From NCBI GenBank assembly GCA_905331475.1, contig CAJNYU010000560.1:62001-126000 (forward strand): a DNA stretch of 64,000 bases, given 5' to 3'. Of this stretch, positions 1 to 11,809 are shown in pieces; position 1 is the first letter of the stretch; each line of letters opens with the position of its first letter. Source of the stretch: Rotaria socialis. Taxonomy: Eukaryota; Rotifera; Eurotatoria; Philodinida; Philodinidae. The translations under genes were made by a program, and so were the position numbers. The notes under the pieces were generated by a model. That model saw nothing but the letters and a program-made list of their open reading frames with translations, was not told the DNA's origin and did no database searches.

Positions 1-1
1 A

Positions 2-793
2 CAAGATTTACTTTACTTAACTATTGATGACCATTCGGTTACACTTAAAGAATTACATGCTTATCGTTGGCTAGAACAATATTGTTCGACTGCAGTATAT
101 ATATTTAAAACTGAAGATGATCTTTTCGTAAATTCAATTCTTTTACATGAACTTGTGCGAGAACTTAAAACTAGACCAAACGATACGAAAAATCGATATT
201 TATATAATGTTTCATTAGATTCGCTTTTTAATGCTCAAATAAATTCGGGCACATCTGAATTTCTATTTGGCTGGTCATTTATACCTGGTCGCCCAGAAAG
301 AACTTTAACCAATTCACAATACTATGTTACATATCAAGAATATCCAAATGAATTGTATCCACGTTATTGTTCTGGTTTGTTTTTCTTATATTATTATTAT
401 TGTCATGTTGACATATAATATTACAATTCTTTTTTCTTTGATTAAGGTTTTGGTTATTTGATGAATTCTAAAACGAGAAATGCACTTACAAAAGAAGCGT
501 TTCGAATTCAACGTCCATTTCGTTTTTCTGATATATTTATAACTGGCATGATGCCTGCCAATCTTAATTTTATTTGTGACACTCTTCCATTTACATTTCA
601 TCAAGGTACAACTGATGAATGTATAGCATTAATTCGAGAGAATAATGAAAAAGTACTATCATCTCCTCCTACACCGGTTATTATCTGTTCAACTGGTCTT
701 CATACAGGACAAAGTTCATTTAATGATTATTATAAAATTTGGGTAGCTCTTAAACTCATTTATGCTGGCAAGTTACAAACATCAAATAATTAA
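2..793 (+). CDS. GT31 (beta-1,3-galactosyltransferase-like) glycosyltransferase, 3' part
   Basis: This is the C-terminal part of a Golgi-type family-31 glycosyltransferase, a group that transfers Gal or GlcNAc from UDP-sugars onto glycoproteins or glycolipids. The window starts inside the gene. Exon 1 (2-374) reads through the metal/nucleotide-binding motif TEDDLFVN, the GT31 counterpart of DDDVFVN. It ends in YPRYCSG, the usual acceptor-side motif. A 72-bp GT-AG intron (375-446) splits the CSG/FGYLM block, and exon 2 runs 447-793 to TAA with phase preserved. The N-terminal cytoplasmic tail, transmembrane anchor and stem lie upstream of the window. Family assignment is strong; the exact donor and acceptor specificity cannot be told. 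Confidence 0.85.
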
Positions 794-1881
794 TTACACA
801 ATAGAATATTTGTTCTTTTCTATTTTTATTTAATTCTAATCAGTTAGTATATTTATTTTTTCATTTTGTGTTATAAAAAGTGAAAAGTATAATTTTGATA
901 AATATTAATATAGAATAAAAGAATCTTGATTGAAAACCGAAGAAAAATTTCAACAGTAAAATTCATGCATTTGCTCATGGAATCTTTATTATTATTGCTA
1001 CTGTTCGGTGTTGCATTAGGTGAAATAAATAAATCATAATCGAAAACAAAAAACTAAAACATAATAAAGAACGACATTCTTACCATCAGTAAGACTTGAA
1101 TTAGCTAACAAAAGTTTGGGAAATTCCATACAACAAAAATGCAAAGAGGGGCATTTTGTTTTCTTTTATCAATTCTTCGTTATGATGCATAGTCAAAAAA
1201 TATATAACGAGTTGTAATGCGATGTGTTTTATATTCTCAAGTAGTACTATCTACCTATTCAGCAATTTTGGCAACCTAGAATAGGATAAAATGCAACAAA
1301 TTCTCAATGATTAACTTATTTAATATTCCAATGTCAACCTCAAATATAGTAGTACTGCCAAGAACTTGTTAGAAATGATTGGTTGGTTTGAAAATACGAT
1401 ACGTTCGATGAATAAAAATAAGCTATAATCACTGCAATATTGATCATTTATCATAAAATATTACAAGAGATTAATATCGCAGGAAAACAAATACATGACT
1501 ATTTATACGATGGAATGTTATCCTTTCAAATTATTCTATATAACTTTCATGCAGATGGACATAACATACTAGCCGAAGGATTCAATTAAATTTATTTCTT
1601 TTCTCTTTTTCTCCTCAGTTAAATTAAACTACTTATCAACGCGAAAAAAAAAGGTTTTTTCGTATAACAAAAATACACAAACAAAACGAAAAACTTAACA
1701 AGTATAATCTCTTTTTTTTGTAGTTTCACTTACAATATAATATACATATGAAATATATAATACAGTTCTATGAAATCAAAAGAAAAAGAAAATAAATGTG
1801 AAAGAAAGATAGCTAAGAAGTATCAAACGAAATAAATTACTGTTATGTACAATGCTTTTAAGCTACGTAAAAGTTCTTTTA
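794..1881. other. intergenic, convergent 3' ends
   Basis: About 1.1 kb lies between the stop of the GT31 gene and the stop of the minus-strand TPR-SET gene. The sequence is AT-rich with homopolymer runs. I see no coding stretch, RNA gene or repeat in it. Confidence 0.6.
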
Positions 1882-4800
1882 TCATAGAATAGATGGATTT
1901 TGTAAAAACGTTTGTGTTTGTAACAGACATGTAAATAATTGGTCATGATCATTTAATATTTTTTTCATATTACTTGTTGATGTATGACATTTAAATGTAT
2001 ATATTTCATAAAGACATTCAAGTAAACGATTCCATTGTTCTAACTCACGTGTATGCTCACGTGTAGAACTTCGTTCAAGATGATAGGCAAGTAGCTAAAA
2101 GTATTCAGAAAAAAAACATTATTTGTACGAAATATTCTATTCTTTAACATTTAAAATATAGAATATGATTTATTCTGGCCACTAACTTTTTTTATTCCTG
2201 AAAAAAGAAACGAATTGAATTCATAGACATACTTGCATATGCGTTCCAAAGAGCGACATCGGATTACCAATTTTAGGTAAATCTTTTATTGTCAAACGAC
2301 AAACACGTGATAAACGTTGAAGAAATGATGATTCTTGTTCGTTTAAAAATGTTTCAATTTCAATTTCATCAATATCATCATGATTATTTTCATCGCATTT
2401 ATGTTGAAAATAATGTGACAGATTTTCTAAATCAACAAATTCATTGATGAAACCAATTGAACGTTGTCGAAATTTCTTTTTTATAAATTCATAAATCTCT
2501 TTCAATTTTTTTAAATAATTAAAACGTTTTGATCGTGAAAGATTTTTTTGTCTAGATAGTGCACGTAAATTAGAAAATATTTTTAATTCATTTTCGTATT
2601 GAGGCATATTAGAACGATCATAGGAACAAAGCAAACAACGACACGATGTAATACCGAATTGACGTAATTGAGATGTACGTTCATTTAATGATGATATCCA
2701 TAATGGACAATAGGATATTGTTAATTCATCACCACATCGAATATTAGACGCACAAACATAGATAAATAGATAATCACCAATAAGATACCATAAACAATTT
2801 GGTGAACAAGAATGATTAAACATTGAACCAAGTGGATACCAGCCAACTGTTGATTTCGAACGAAATGGATTTTGTTGTTGAGTTTCAAAGAGAGTACGCC
2901 ATGGGATATATGATGTTGGAGGTGTTAAGTGTCTAAATATATTTCAAAAACTTGAGATTAAGATTATTTTATTGATAAAATCATATTGTATCAAGCAAAA
3001 GAAAAAATAATTATCCATCTGTTTTTTAATCTACTTGAAAAGTTTTAGTTGAATAATCGATGATCTCATTCTCGTTTGTTTGCTGGAGAAAGCATACACA
3101 TTTATTTCTGACCTTTAACAGAGAAAAATACAAAAGTCTTAATTACCACTTTGTTACAGTGTGTTCTACTGTAATGTATAGCTATCTCGATTCGATCTAT
3201 TCTCTTTTCGTTTCTCTCTCCGTTTCCGTCTATTTCCTTGTCTCTGTTTTCGTGTGCGTATATAAACATTTATTTTCTCAAACAATAAACAGAGAAACAA
3301 TAAAACACACGTTTAAAGTGTTCCTTGCTCTTCGCAAGCTCTGAGCGCTAACAAACTTACACTCAGTATTTTTGTTAAAAATATTTCTCTATTCTTTGTC
3401 ATCATCTAAATACTAATCAGCATGAAGGATAAACCGTTGCTACACTACGAATGAGATAATACTCATAGGGTACTTTATACATACTAATATACTTTTCTGT
3501 TGTATTCTATTTAATTTAGGTATAACATATTTATGACTTGTTAGATGTCCATTAACATTTACAGAAGCAATATCTTCCTATTCACTCTGATATTTTCATG
3601 AAGATGATTGCCAGCACACCACAATTATTAATAGAATTGAAAATTTATCTTTTAAATTAGAGCTTTAAAAAGTGCTCTAGAACACGTTAGAGATTATTCA
3701 ATAAGGAAAATTATTAAGAACAAAACATTAATATACTTTGAAAATCGTTGTTGCCAATGTTTTTTGAACGAAGATGGTATTTGACTATCACCTAATGAAT
3801 CAGATATTTCATTATTTTCCACTTTCTCTGATACATTTTTATGTTTTGTTTCAATTAACCATTGTCGAATAGGTTGCATCAATTTTATTTTATCAAATGT
3901 TATCCAACTAGTATTACCAATTAATAATTGCTTTTCAACTTCATTTAACAACCGTAATATATCATCATTACAATAATCAATAATAGAAATTTTCTCATTT
4001 TTTGGCCAAAAATGAATTGGATGACAACGTTGTTCACCGATCACACGATTATCAATACTAGCAAATGGTTGCTCAACAACTAATAGAGTACCTGGTTCAA
4101 TGTTTTTTAAAGCATAAATGCCATAAGAATTTTTCGGATATCCATTTCTAGTTATTTCTTCTGGCTATATAAACAAAAATTATTTTTGTTGGATCTTTTT
4201 ATTTTGGTTTCATACATACTCGGCATGGCCGTACTTCGAAAAGATCGTTTCGATTACATTCAGCGTGATAATGTGATAAATCAATAAACATGAGAGATGG
4301 TTTCTCATTTTTATGAAATGATATTTGTTCACCTAACATTCCTTGTAGATCATATCGTCCTTTGATATTCTCATCACGAAGTCTTGCTAATTCTCGTTCA
4401 AGTAAAGTGATGGCTGCTACATTTTCTCCACCGGTTAAACCGATTGTAAGCTTATGCGATTTAATAAGACTTTCAACTTTATCAAACAGACCTAAATGTA
4501 GATGAGCACTAAGACAACGAAAAAGAAGTTTGCCAGCAGTTGTTTTTGGTAATGCAAGTGCATTTGATAATTCATTTATGGATAGAAGAATACTTGTGTC
4601 TGCCAAAGCTAAAGCTGCGTGTCGTTCACGTAAATAACAGGCACATCGATTTGATAAAAGACGAATGCGATGTTGTTCACATTCTTCCGTTTTTGAACTC
4701 ACTAGCAACACAAGAAAATAAAATATAAACTATTCTCGAAGTTTATTTGAAAATAATAATATAGAATAATGCTGTAGTATCTCAGTTGATTCACATATTT

Positions 4801-6198
4801 ATTGCATTATTGAATCCTACACTCATCAAAACTTTTTTCATCAAATTTTAAATCAAATAACTAAATCTATGCAAATTTGAATGCAAGTTGCTGTATAAGT
4901 AGCTAAAATTGAGTTATATACAATCATGAAATGAAAATGATCAGTCGACTTTAACAAGGCAACGTCGCATAAATATGATATCATACAATTCTCTTGATAC
5001 CATCGGATACAACGAAGTTCTACTGCTTGATAAAGGTTACGTTGGTCTAAGGGTAATACTCGATAGCAGAAAACAAAGAAGAAAATGCCATTATAGAAAA
5101 GAAGATCCCAGACATTCGCCATTTATTTATTCTTTCTGCAATAAAGAAACGAAAGAATTTGTTTATACCTGATTTTCCATTGCACTCTAATTCTTTTTCT
5201 TGTTGTTCATCAATTTGCCTTAAACCATAGGTATAAAATTCAATAGCTCCAAGATTATCATCAGCTTGATAACATAGATTACCCCATTGACGTAACTGTT
5301 CAACATTTATTCGAGTACCTGTTGAACAACGTGTTTCAAAATCAAGCATTAGTAAACGTGTATTGGGTGATTCACAGCGCAATGCTATTTGACCATCATG
5401 ACACATTTTTAACCATGGATCTAATACAACGATACATGAATTTATTGGTAAAAGACGTGCTAAACATTCTTGAATATAATTATAGGATTTTATTTGTCTT
5501 GTATTCATAACATAGGACCAATTGTAAATTGATAAACGAAGACAATGTGAGTTTTCATCTTGTATAACAACATGTACAGCACAGCGAGTCCATGTTGGTG
5601 TAGAAATTATTTTTACTGGTAGACGACTATTTAAATGAATATGATTAATACGAAGAAGATTGATTTTTAGTTGTCTTGACGTTTCCATACGGTTCATCTA
5701 ATAATAAATAGAGATTGTTTGTGTTTTTTTTGTTTTTTTTCAAGAATTTTATTATAGTCTTACTTTATCAGAAAATGGATCAGAAATTAGTGATATCATT
5801 CGATGTTGCATTTGTGGTTGAAGATTAGTTTTTATAAAATAATATGATAAATCATCTGATGTAGACATCGTTTTTGGCATTTGATTAATAAATGCTTCAT
5901 GTTTTCCAAGTACAATTGATTTAACAACTGGTGTAGAATAAATTCCACCTTCTTGTTCATTAGATTTTTTATTTATTATAAATAATTTAGCAAGAATATT
6001 CGAATGAGGTAATTTATGCCGAAATTTTCGTGATTTTACTTTCGAACGAGGAAGACATGATGATTGAGAAGACGAATTTGAACAATGTAATGATGATTCA
6101 AGTTCTTGTGCAAGCTCATTAACAGCTGCTGTAGATGTAATGATTGTCTTGTTCAATTTTGATATTAACTTTGGCGTCATTGATTGTTTAAAGATCAT
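1882..6198 (-). CDS. TPR and SET-domain protein, putative lysine methyltransferase (SMYD-like, no MYND seen)
   Basis: The hand-built model has six exons: 6198-5764, 5697-5169, 4701-4220, 4164-3737, 2932-2233 and 2094-1882. They sum to 2787 nt, giving 928 aa with every junction in phase. The N-terminal ~145 residues are low-complexity. Residues ~260-440 carry TPR-like helices (AIEFYTYGL, RIRLLSNRCACYL). The SET domain starts at about residue 485 with GIYALKNIEPGTLLVVE and is split by an insert. It resumes with SMFNHSCSPNC, the cofactor-binding NHxC motif, then ELTISYCP with the catalytic-type Tyr, then a CRCLLC post-SET cysteine cluster. This order (TPR, split SET, Cys cluster) resembles SMYD-type enzymes, but no MYND zinc finger is visible. 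The substrate is unknown and could be histone or non-histone. The gene is divergent from the membrane-protein gene at 6466. Introns of 465 and 804 bp are larger than usual here. Confidence 0.85.
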
Positions 6199-6465
6199 AT
6201 AACAATAAATAAATAAAAGTTGACTTTTGGAACCTAGAAATTAAATAACAACCAAAAGAAATTTTGAAAAACTACACAAAAATAAAAAATGGCCAATGGA
6301 TTGTTAACACCTTATACTTAATACGTTCTCAAGCGACATCATACGATTCTTAGTTTCTATTCTACTTATAGATTAGTATTATTGAAAAATCGTTTTTTTC
6401 TTTTTTGTTCTATAAGCGCGTTTTCGCCAAGTGTTTATTCATTTTAAATCTCTCTCAATTTCTTT
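6199..6465. promoter_or_regulatory. shared divergent intergenic region (TPR-SET / membrane protein)
   Basis: 267 bp separate the two start codons, so both promoters must lie here or overlap. No specific element is identifiable. Confidence 0.35.
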
Positions 6466-7044
6466 ATGCGGTACTCTCAATTATCTTGTTCAAAATTACT
6501 TGTTTGCACGGCAATTATATGTTTGGATTCGAAATTTTCTAATTATTCATTTTTTCATATAAAACAATGTACGCCAACATCACTTAATCTAAATCCAAAT
6601 TTACATTTAATACCTCAATATAATAATTATCTACAAATTGAACATAAACATGCAACCAAAGGATTTATTTGTTCACATTGTGCAAGATCAAATTTTTTTC
6701 TATACAATTCCAGTAGATTAGATAAATGTTCTAAAGAAATAGCAAAGATTGAACTAAGACATTATTGTAAATATTCGTCCACGTACACTACAAGGAAAAA
6801 TATTTGTCAATGTTTATCAACGAATGAAACTATTGAACTAGTTAGACATTGGCTTAAACCAATAGTTAAACTTGGTAAAAGTCATATGAACACGAATCGA
6901 GTTAATCAGATCAATGCATCATCTTCATATTTTGTATATTTTCTAATTGGTTTTATTTTTTCAATTATTATTTTTGGTGGTATGATTGCAATGATATTTA
7001 ATTGTATAAAATTGAAGTTTACTCAATTAAGGACATTAAAATAA
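6466..7044 (+). CDS. unrecognised Cys-rich single-pass membrane protein
   Basis: A single-exon reading frame of 192 aa. The N-terminus has a hydrophobic stretch (LLVCTAIICL, residues ~11-20) that could act as a weak signal or anchor. The middle is cysteine-rich, with about ten Cys, including FICSHCARS and ICQCLS. Residues ~151-176 form a clear transmembrane segment (FLIGFIFSIIIFGGMIAMIF) followed by a short basic tail. The topology looks like a small type I surface protein with a Cys-containing ectodomain, but I do not recognise a family. It starts 267 bp from the divergent TPR-SET start codon. Absence of introns and family makes this moderately uncertain; the coherent TM plus Cys pattern argues it is real. 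Confidence 0.5.
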   Translation: MRYSQLSCSKLLVCTAIICLDSKFSNYSFFHIKQCTPTSLNLNPNLHLIPQYNNYLQIEHKHATKGFICSHCARSNFFLYNSSRLDKCSKEIAKIELRHYCKYSSTYTTRKNICQCLSTNETIELVRHWLKPIVKLGKSHMNTNRVNQINASSSYFVYFLIGFIFSIIIFGGMIAMIFNCIKLKFTQLRTLK

Positions 7045-7597
7045 GTTAAAAGAGACATTTTATGATGTCTGAAAACAGCATCATGAAAGCAATAACAAAA
7101 ATAATTTTCTATGCCTTTTTTTCGTATTCTATCTAAAACATGAATAGAACAAAAGAAAAGAGCAGACACTTGAAGTTTTCAAACATTTTTCTTCTTGGTA
7201 AATAACGAACACTCAATAAATTTCATTTGACATATTAATGATATTATTGTTGCTGTCGCATATTTTTTCTACATATATCTTATAAAACATTCACTCAAAT
7301 TGAAAGGTAACAATGATATTATTTTGATTGTTTTTACTTTATTATCAACATATAAAATAATATAATATGGCGAAGATAATTAATATGGCTTCAATAATTC
7401 TTGTCAAAAATAGCTACAATAATACTCATTGACATCATGCAGCAACGAGTTCGACAGATCAATATGATCCATACTACAAACATACACAGCATGATTTTCA
7501 TTTTTATTCTACATAGAAAATTTCGAAACAAAATAAAATTCAACTATTTTAAAGAATAAAGATTCATTTTCTTTTGATTCTTTTTTGCTAGGTATAT
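7045..7597. other. intergenic
   Basis: About 550 bp of AT-rich sequence between two plus-strand single-exon genes. Nothing recognisable is present. An AG at a pyrimidine-rich tract just before 7592 could be a splice acceptor for an untranslated leader of the next gene. Confidence 0.5.
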
Positions 7598-8455
7598 ATG
7601 GCGTCTGCGACATCACGTTATCCGATAAAACCAAAAACATTAACATTACTTGAATTATGCCGATCGTTTCATGATTTCCGTCATCCACCACCATCATTAT
7701 CATCATATCAATCACAACTATCACCAACAAATGCACATATTCTTACTCGACGTATCTATCTTCATCCGTTAACATTAACTCCATATTCAAAACAACAACA
7801 ACAACAACAATCACTTAAAAGTGCTTCTAATAATTCTTTTCCAACGTTAGACAGTGACACGCGTCATCAATTAAATTATAATAGAAATCGTGAGCTACAT
7901 CATGTAAAAAATAAATCAGCATTCAATGGTCTCGCTGTTTTATCCTCATCGGCTCCAATAAGAACACGTGTGAAGATTAAATCTGATACTCGACACTCGC
8001 GAGATAAAGGATTAGTCAGTATTGAAGATGAAATCAATAATGATTTCGAGAACAGTTCAACAGCGTTTTCTTCCAACCAATTTAGTTTACATTCAATTAC
8101 TCGCGGTACATTATCAAGTACACATACGAAATGTACTCGCCCAGCTTGCATTTTAAATCATCAGAAGGCTTATTTGAAATTGGATCGTTGGGATAAAGTT
8201 GATGCATGGAATCATCTAGAGCAAATATTAGAACGGCCCATACCAGCTGATCCACCGACAACACCATTTCATATTATTTCAGATGTGAATAACGAATATG
8301 ATGAATCACCTAATCCATATTTGAATCATAATTTTATACAGGAAATTAAGATCTATAAACGAAATCCTATTCGAAAATTAACAATGGAACAAGATACTGA
8401 TACTGATGATGATGATGATAATACTGATGATTATTATATTTATAATAAGAATTAA
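7598..8455 (+). CDS. unrecognised 285-aa low-complexity protein
   Basis: A single-exon reading frame of 285 aa starting with MASATSRYPIKPKT. The first half is rich in Ser, Thr, Pro and His, with a short poly-Gln run at residues ~67-72. The C-terminal half has a compact, better-ordered stretch (KLDRWDKVDAWNHLEQIL, residues ~190-207) followed by an acidic DTDTDDDDDNTDD tail. No domain, signal peptide or membrane segment is recognisable. A likely acceptor lies immediately upstream, so the transcript may have a spliced leader exon. The length of the open frame in such AT-rich DNA supports coding. Function unknown; possibly a disordered regulatory or cytoskeletal protein, which is only a guess. 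Confidence 0.55.
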   Translation: MASATSRYPIKPKTLTLLELCRSFHDFRHPPPSLSSYQSQLSPTNAHILTRRIYLHPLTLTPYSKQQQQQQSLKSASNNSFPTLDSDTRHQLNYNRNRELHHVKNKSAFNGLAVLSSSAPIRTRVKIKSDTRHSRDKGLVSIEDEINNDFENSSTAFSSNQFSLHSITRGTLSSTHTKCTRPACILNHQKAYLKLDRWDKVDAWNHLEQILERPIPADPPTTPFHIISDVNNEYDESPNPYLNHNFIQEIKIYKRNPIRKLTMEQDTDTDDDDDNTDDYYIYNKN

Positions 8456-9360
8456 TCAATAGCATTATAAACTTGAATTCAACATATGAGATATAACATG
8501 TTATAAAAAACAAAAGTTGTCTGTATATAAACTAAAACGTTTGAGCGGTATTGTTCTTATGTGTCGAACTCGCATATATTTTCGAAGAAGATAACCGTGA
8601 GTAAATTCAACCCTAGGTTTTTACGGTTTGTAGGCCTAGAAACCGGAAGGGGTGAGGGAGAAAGTAAAAGGTTTTGAGCATGTGTCACAGCAACACAGAT
8701 GAACAAATAAAAGCTAGCTATTATTGATAAGATTTTGTTGACAACGAAAAAAAAGGCTCATAAATATTATTAGTAAAATTAGAATAAGATGAACATAGAA
8801 AATTGCAAACTAAACTAATTCTGAATTTTGACAAAATTCTTGAAGATATGACGAAGTTGTTAGAGAAAGAGAGAAGAATGATTCTGTGTGTGGTAGTCTA
8901 CTGAATGAATAAGTCAATATGTATAGTAATTGAACAGTATTGATTGAATGTAAGAAATTGTAAAAAAAATAATTCTAAATATAAATGTTTTCGTAATAAT
9001 AAAATTTCTGACTATACCAATGAAACATATAAATTATTATAATTTCGATTTATTTATTCATTTATTTGGTATTGATCTAAATAAATTATTATAAAATTTC
9101 TGGCAAGAACTTATTAACATCAAAATTTGTGTTTCATGCTTTGGTCTCTTTCAGAACTATCCTGACAAGTTTGGTTTTTAAGATTAAATTCGTTTGATAT
9201 CTTCTAATATCCCGCTTATTGTACATCATATTCGATACAAAGTTACTAAGACAATATCATCAAGAAACTCCTATTTTCTTTTCATTTATACTATACGATA
9301 AAAAAATTTGAAAAACATTTTCCTATAAATTTAAACAAAACGAAACAACACACACAGAAT
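8456..9360. other. intergenic
   Basis: About 0.9 kb, AT-rich apart from a small GC-richer patch near 8610-8660. I see no gene or repeat. Most of it probably holds the 3' end of the preceding gene and the promoter of the LDH-like gene. Confidence 0.5.
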
Positions 9361-11626
9361 ATGAAAAATATGAATATTTATTCAAATGTAAAGGAAACGT
9401 TTTCAATGAGCAAACAACTAATGTCATATCCAACAAAGCCTCAAGCAAAAGTCACGATTTTGGGAACAGATCGATCTGCATTTGTATGTGCACTTACCAT
9501 GGCTATAAGACGTTATGTCAGTGAAATTGTTGTTTTCGATCAATCTTATAATAAACAGATGAAAATGTGCTTTCATGATGTATGTCGACAATATAATTAT
9601 TTTTGATAGAAAATTCTACTTTTAACATTTTATTTTATGAAAGCTCGCTTGTGCATTTCAACTTTGTCCTAGTTCTCGTACAGTCAATCTCATATATACA
9701 TCAGATATTGCACATACGTCTAGATCGGATGTTGTTCTTATGACAGAAATGCATAACAATTATACAAATATAAAACAAAATGACAAAACATTTTCAATAT
9801 CGTTACGAGAAAAAGCTCAGCAGTTGATTGACACTCTTCATGGTAATCCATCAGTCATTTTACGTCTACTCATGACAAATCCAAATGCTGCTTTCTTGAT
9901 AGTTACGTTCAGTACTCGTCAATAGTTTCGGATTTGATTTATACCATTATATTTCGATACGTTTAGGTGTCTCCCCATATGATTACAATTCTTTAGTTGT
10001 GAAATCATTAGGCACTAATCATTTTCATGCTGGACAAGTATGTGGATTGAGTTCCAATATTTACAATCATCGACTGCGATATGCTATTGGCAAATTACTT
10101 GATATACCAAGTAAAAATATTACTGGTTTTACATTGAAAAATCTTCATGAATCAATCGAACCTTATTGGCCTAGTATTACTATAAAAGGTCAATGTATAA
10201 AATTGACTAATGATGAAAGTAGAAAAATACAAGAGAATTTTATTGAACCTTCGACGAGCAACAATGCACAACAAGAAAAATTTCAAACGATAAATTCAAG
10301 CTCAATTAAGACAGATGAAAAAATAAAGAAACATAAGTAGAGTATACTGATTCTTCTTTTGTTGTTCCATGATGAAATATGTTTTCTATAGACACTTAGT
10401 AAACACATCGTCGCATCTGAATATGAAACAAATTCGAAAAAATACTCCTAATCATGAGAAAAAAATGACTCCTGATGCTTCGAAGAAACATCAATCTATT
10501 TCGCATTTCAATGGGAATATATCTGATCGAATTCTGCAATGGCATTGTTCAAGTACCTTTCTTCAATCAATCAAAACTAACCGTAAAATAAGCAAAACAA
10601 GAGAAAAACATCATCAAACACTTGAATCATCCGTCTCGAACAATACAACAAACCCAATCGAATCACAACGAAATTTTCGCCAGCTAATTCAAGATGAGGT
10701 TATTAAGCATTTGAATGGATGGCATTGTCTACAAATATTATATCATCGATCATATGAGTATACGTTGGGCATGAATTTATGTGAAATCACTCGTTCTATT
10801 ATGAGTAATTCACAAGAAATGCTTATTTTATCGGCTTATATTCAGCCATTTTTCCAACAACAATTCACAAAACAGGTTACGAATAAGGAATGAATATAAA
10901 AACAATTTAGAAAAAAAACCAGCTATTGGAAATCTCTTATTGGGTTAATAGAATCTCATTTGCTCAATGAATTTTCGAAACTAGAATACTAATTGAAATC
11001 TTGACATTTCAACAAACTTAATCTGTTAGCAGAGTTTCAAACTGAATGTATTAAGAGACTGTGTATAATAGTTAATCTTTATCAAATCATATATGTATTA
11101 AAATCACTGTTTACATCTTTAAGATCAATTTAATTGTTTGGAAAATTGTTTCAATAAGAAATTATCAGCAAAGATTGCTCTCAATAGAAAACGTTTCCTC
11201 AATGTTTTTCATGCGCTTGAGCATAATCCAGATTGAAGTTTAAGAGTGGAATGTTGAGTCCACCTAATTGACTGATGATATGTCATCTCGGATATGATAA
11301 TTCTTTTCCTGTTGAGACAATGTAGTTATTGCACCAATAGCGTTGTGTGAACATAATCTGTTTTTATTAATTATCAAAATATTTTGCATTATTTCTTTTC
11401 TTTAATATAGATCTACTTGAATAATACTAGTCTATTTGCAAGTGTACCTGTTATTGTTCATCGTTATGGCATTCATTCTATAATCAATTTTGAGTCACAA
11501 CTAGAACTATACAAACATATTCAACGAACTGTTGCAGAAAATCGAGTTTTCTGCGATATAGTACAGTATCCATTATACAAAACTCTTGTAACATACGATG
11601 TTGACAAAACCAAAAAACATTGCTAA
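9361..11626 (+). CDS. divergent lactate/malate dehydrogenase homologue, probably non-catalytic
   Basis: Five exons (9361-9579, 9644-9911, 9967-10336, 10392-10875, 11411-11626) join in phase to 1557 nt, 518 aa, against ~332 aa for ordinary LDH. The fold can be followed end to end: KVTILGTDRSAF is the Rossmann start, IVVFD the strand ending in the NAD-ribose Asp, FLIVTFS the strand before the substrate loop, GLSSNIYNHRLRYAIG the helix carrying the active-site Asp/Arg pair, NLHESIEPYW the GEHGDS region, and YEYTLGMNLCEITRSIM plus LFASVPVIV the C-terminal part. Key positions are altered. The GxGxxG loop reads GTDRSA, the active-site Asp is replaced (NIYNHR), the Arg-bearing mobile loop is not recognisable and GEHGDS is eroded, although His is kept. 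Residues ~246-376 are a Lys/Ser/Asn-rich insert absent from LDH. An intact frame across five exons suggests a pseudoenzyme rather than a pseudogene. Confidence 0.8.
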
Positions 11627-11801
11627 ATCAATGAAAAATCAAGTATAAATCCTATTGTTTTTGTCCTAATAACATCAATAACGGTATAAGAATTGAAACG
11701 TATTTTGGAAAAAAAATGACAAAATGTTATAAGATTGAAAATGAAATAGATTCAGGTAAACAGTAGAAAAATAACAATGATGTTAATAAATCGTCAGATG
11801 T

Positions 11802-11809
11802 GTTGACAG
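11802..11809. repeat. left 8-bp target-site duplication of hAT-like element
   Basis: GTTGACAG, repeated exactly at 12835-12842 on the far side of the element. Confidence 0.85.

Noticed and set aside
3060..3344. 94-aa plus-strand frame
   Set aside because: It lies in the 804-bp intron of the minus-strand TPR-SET gene and has no domain.
4853..5122. 89-aa minus-strand frame in an intron of the TPR-SET gene
   Set aside because: Joining the flanking exons directly keeps phase and a continuous TPR; including this frame does not.
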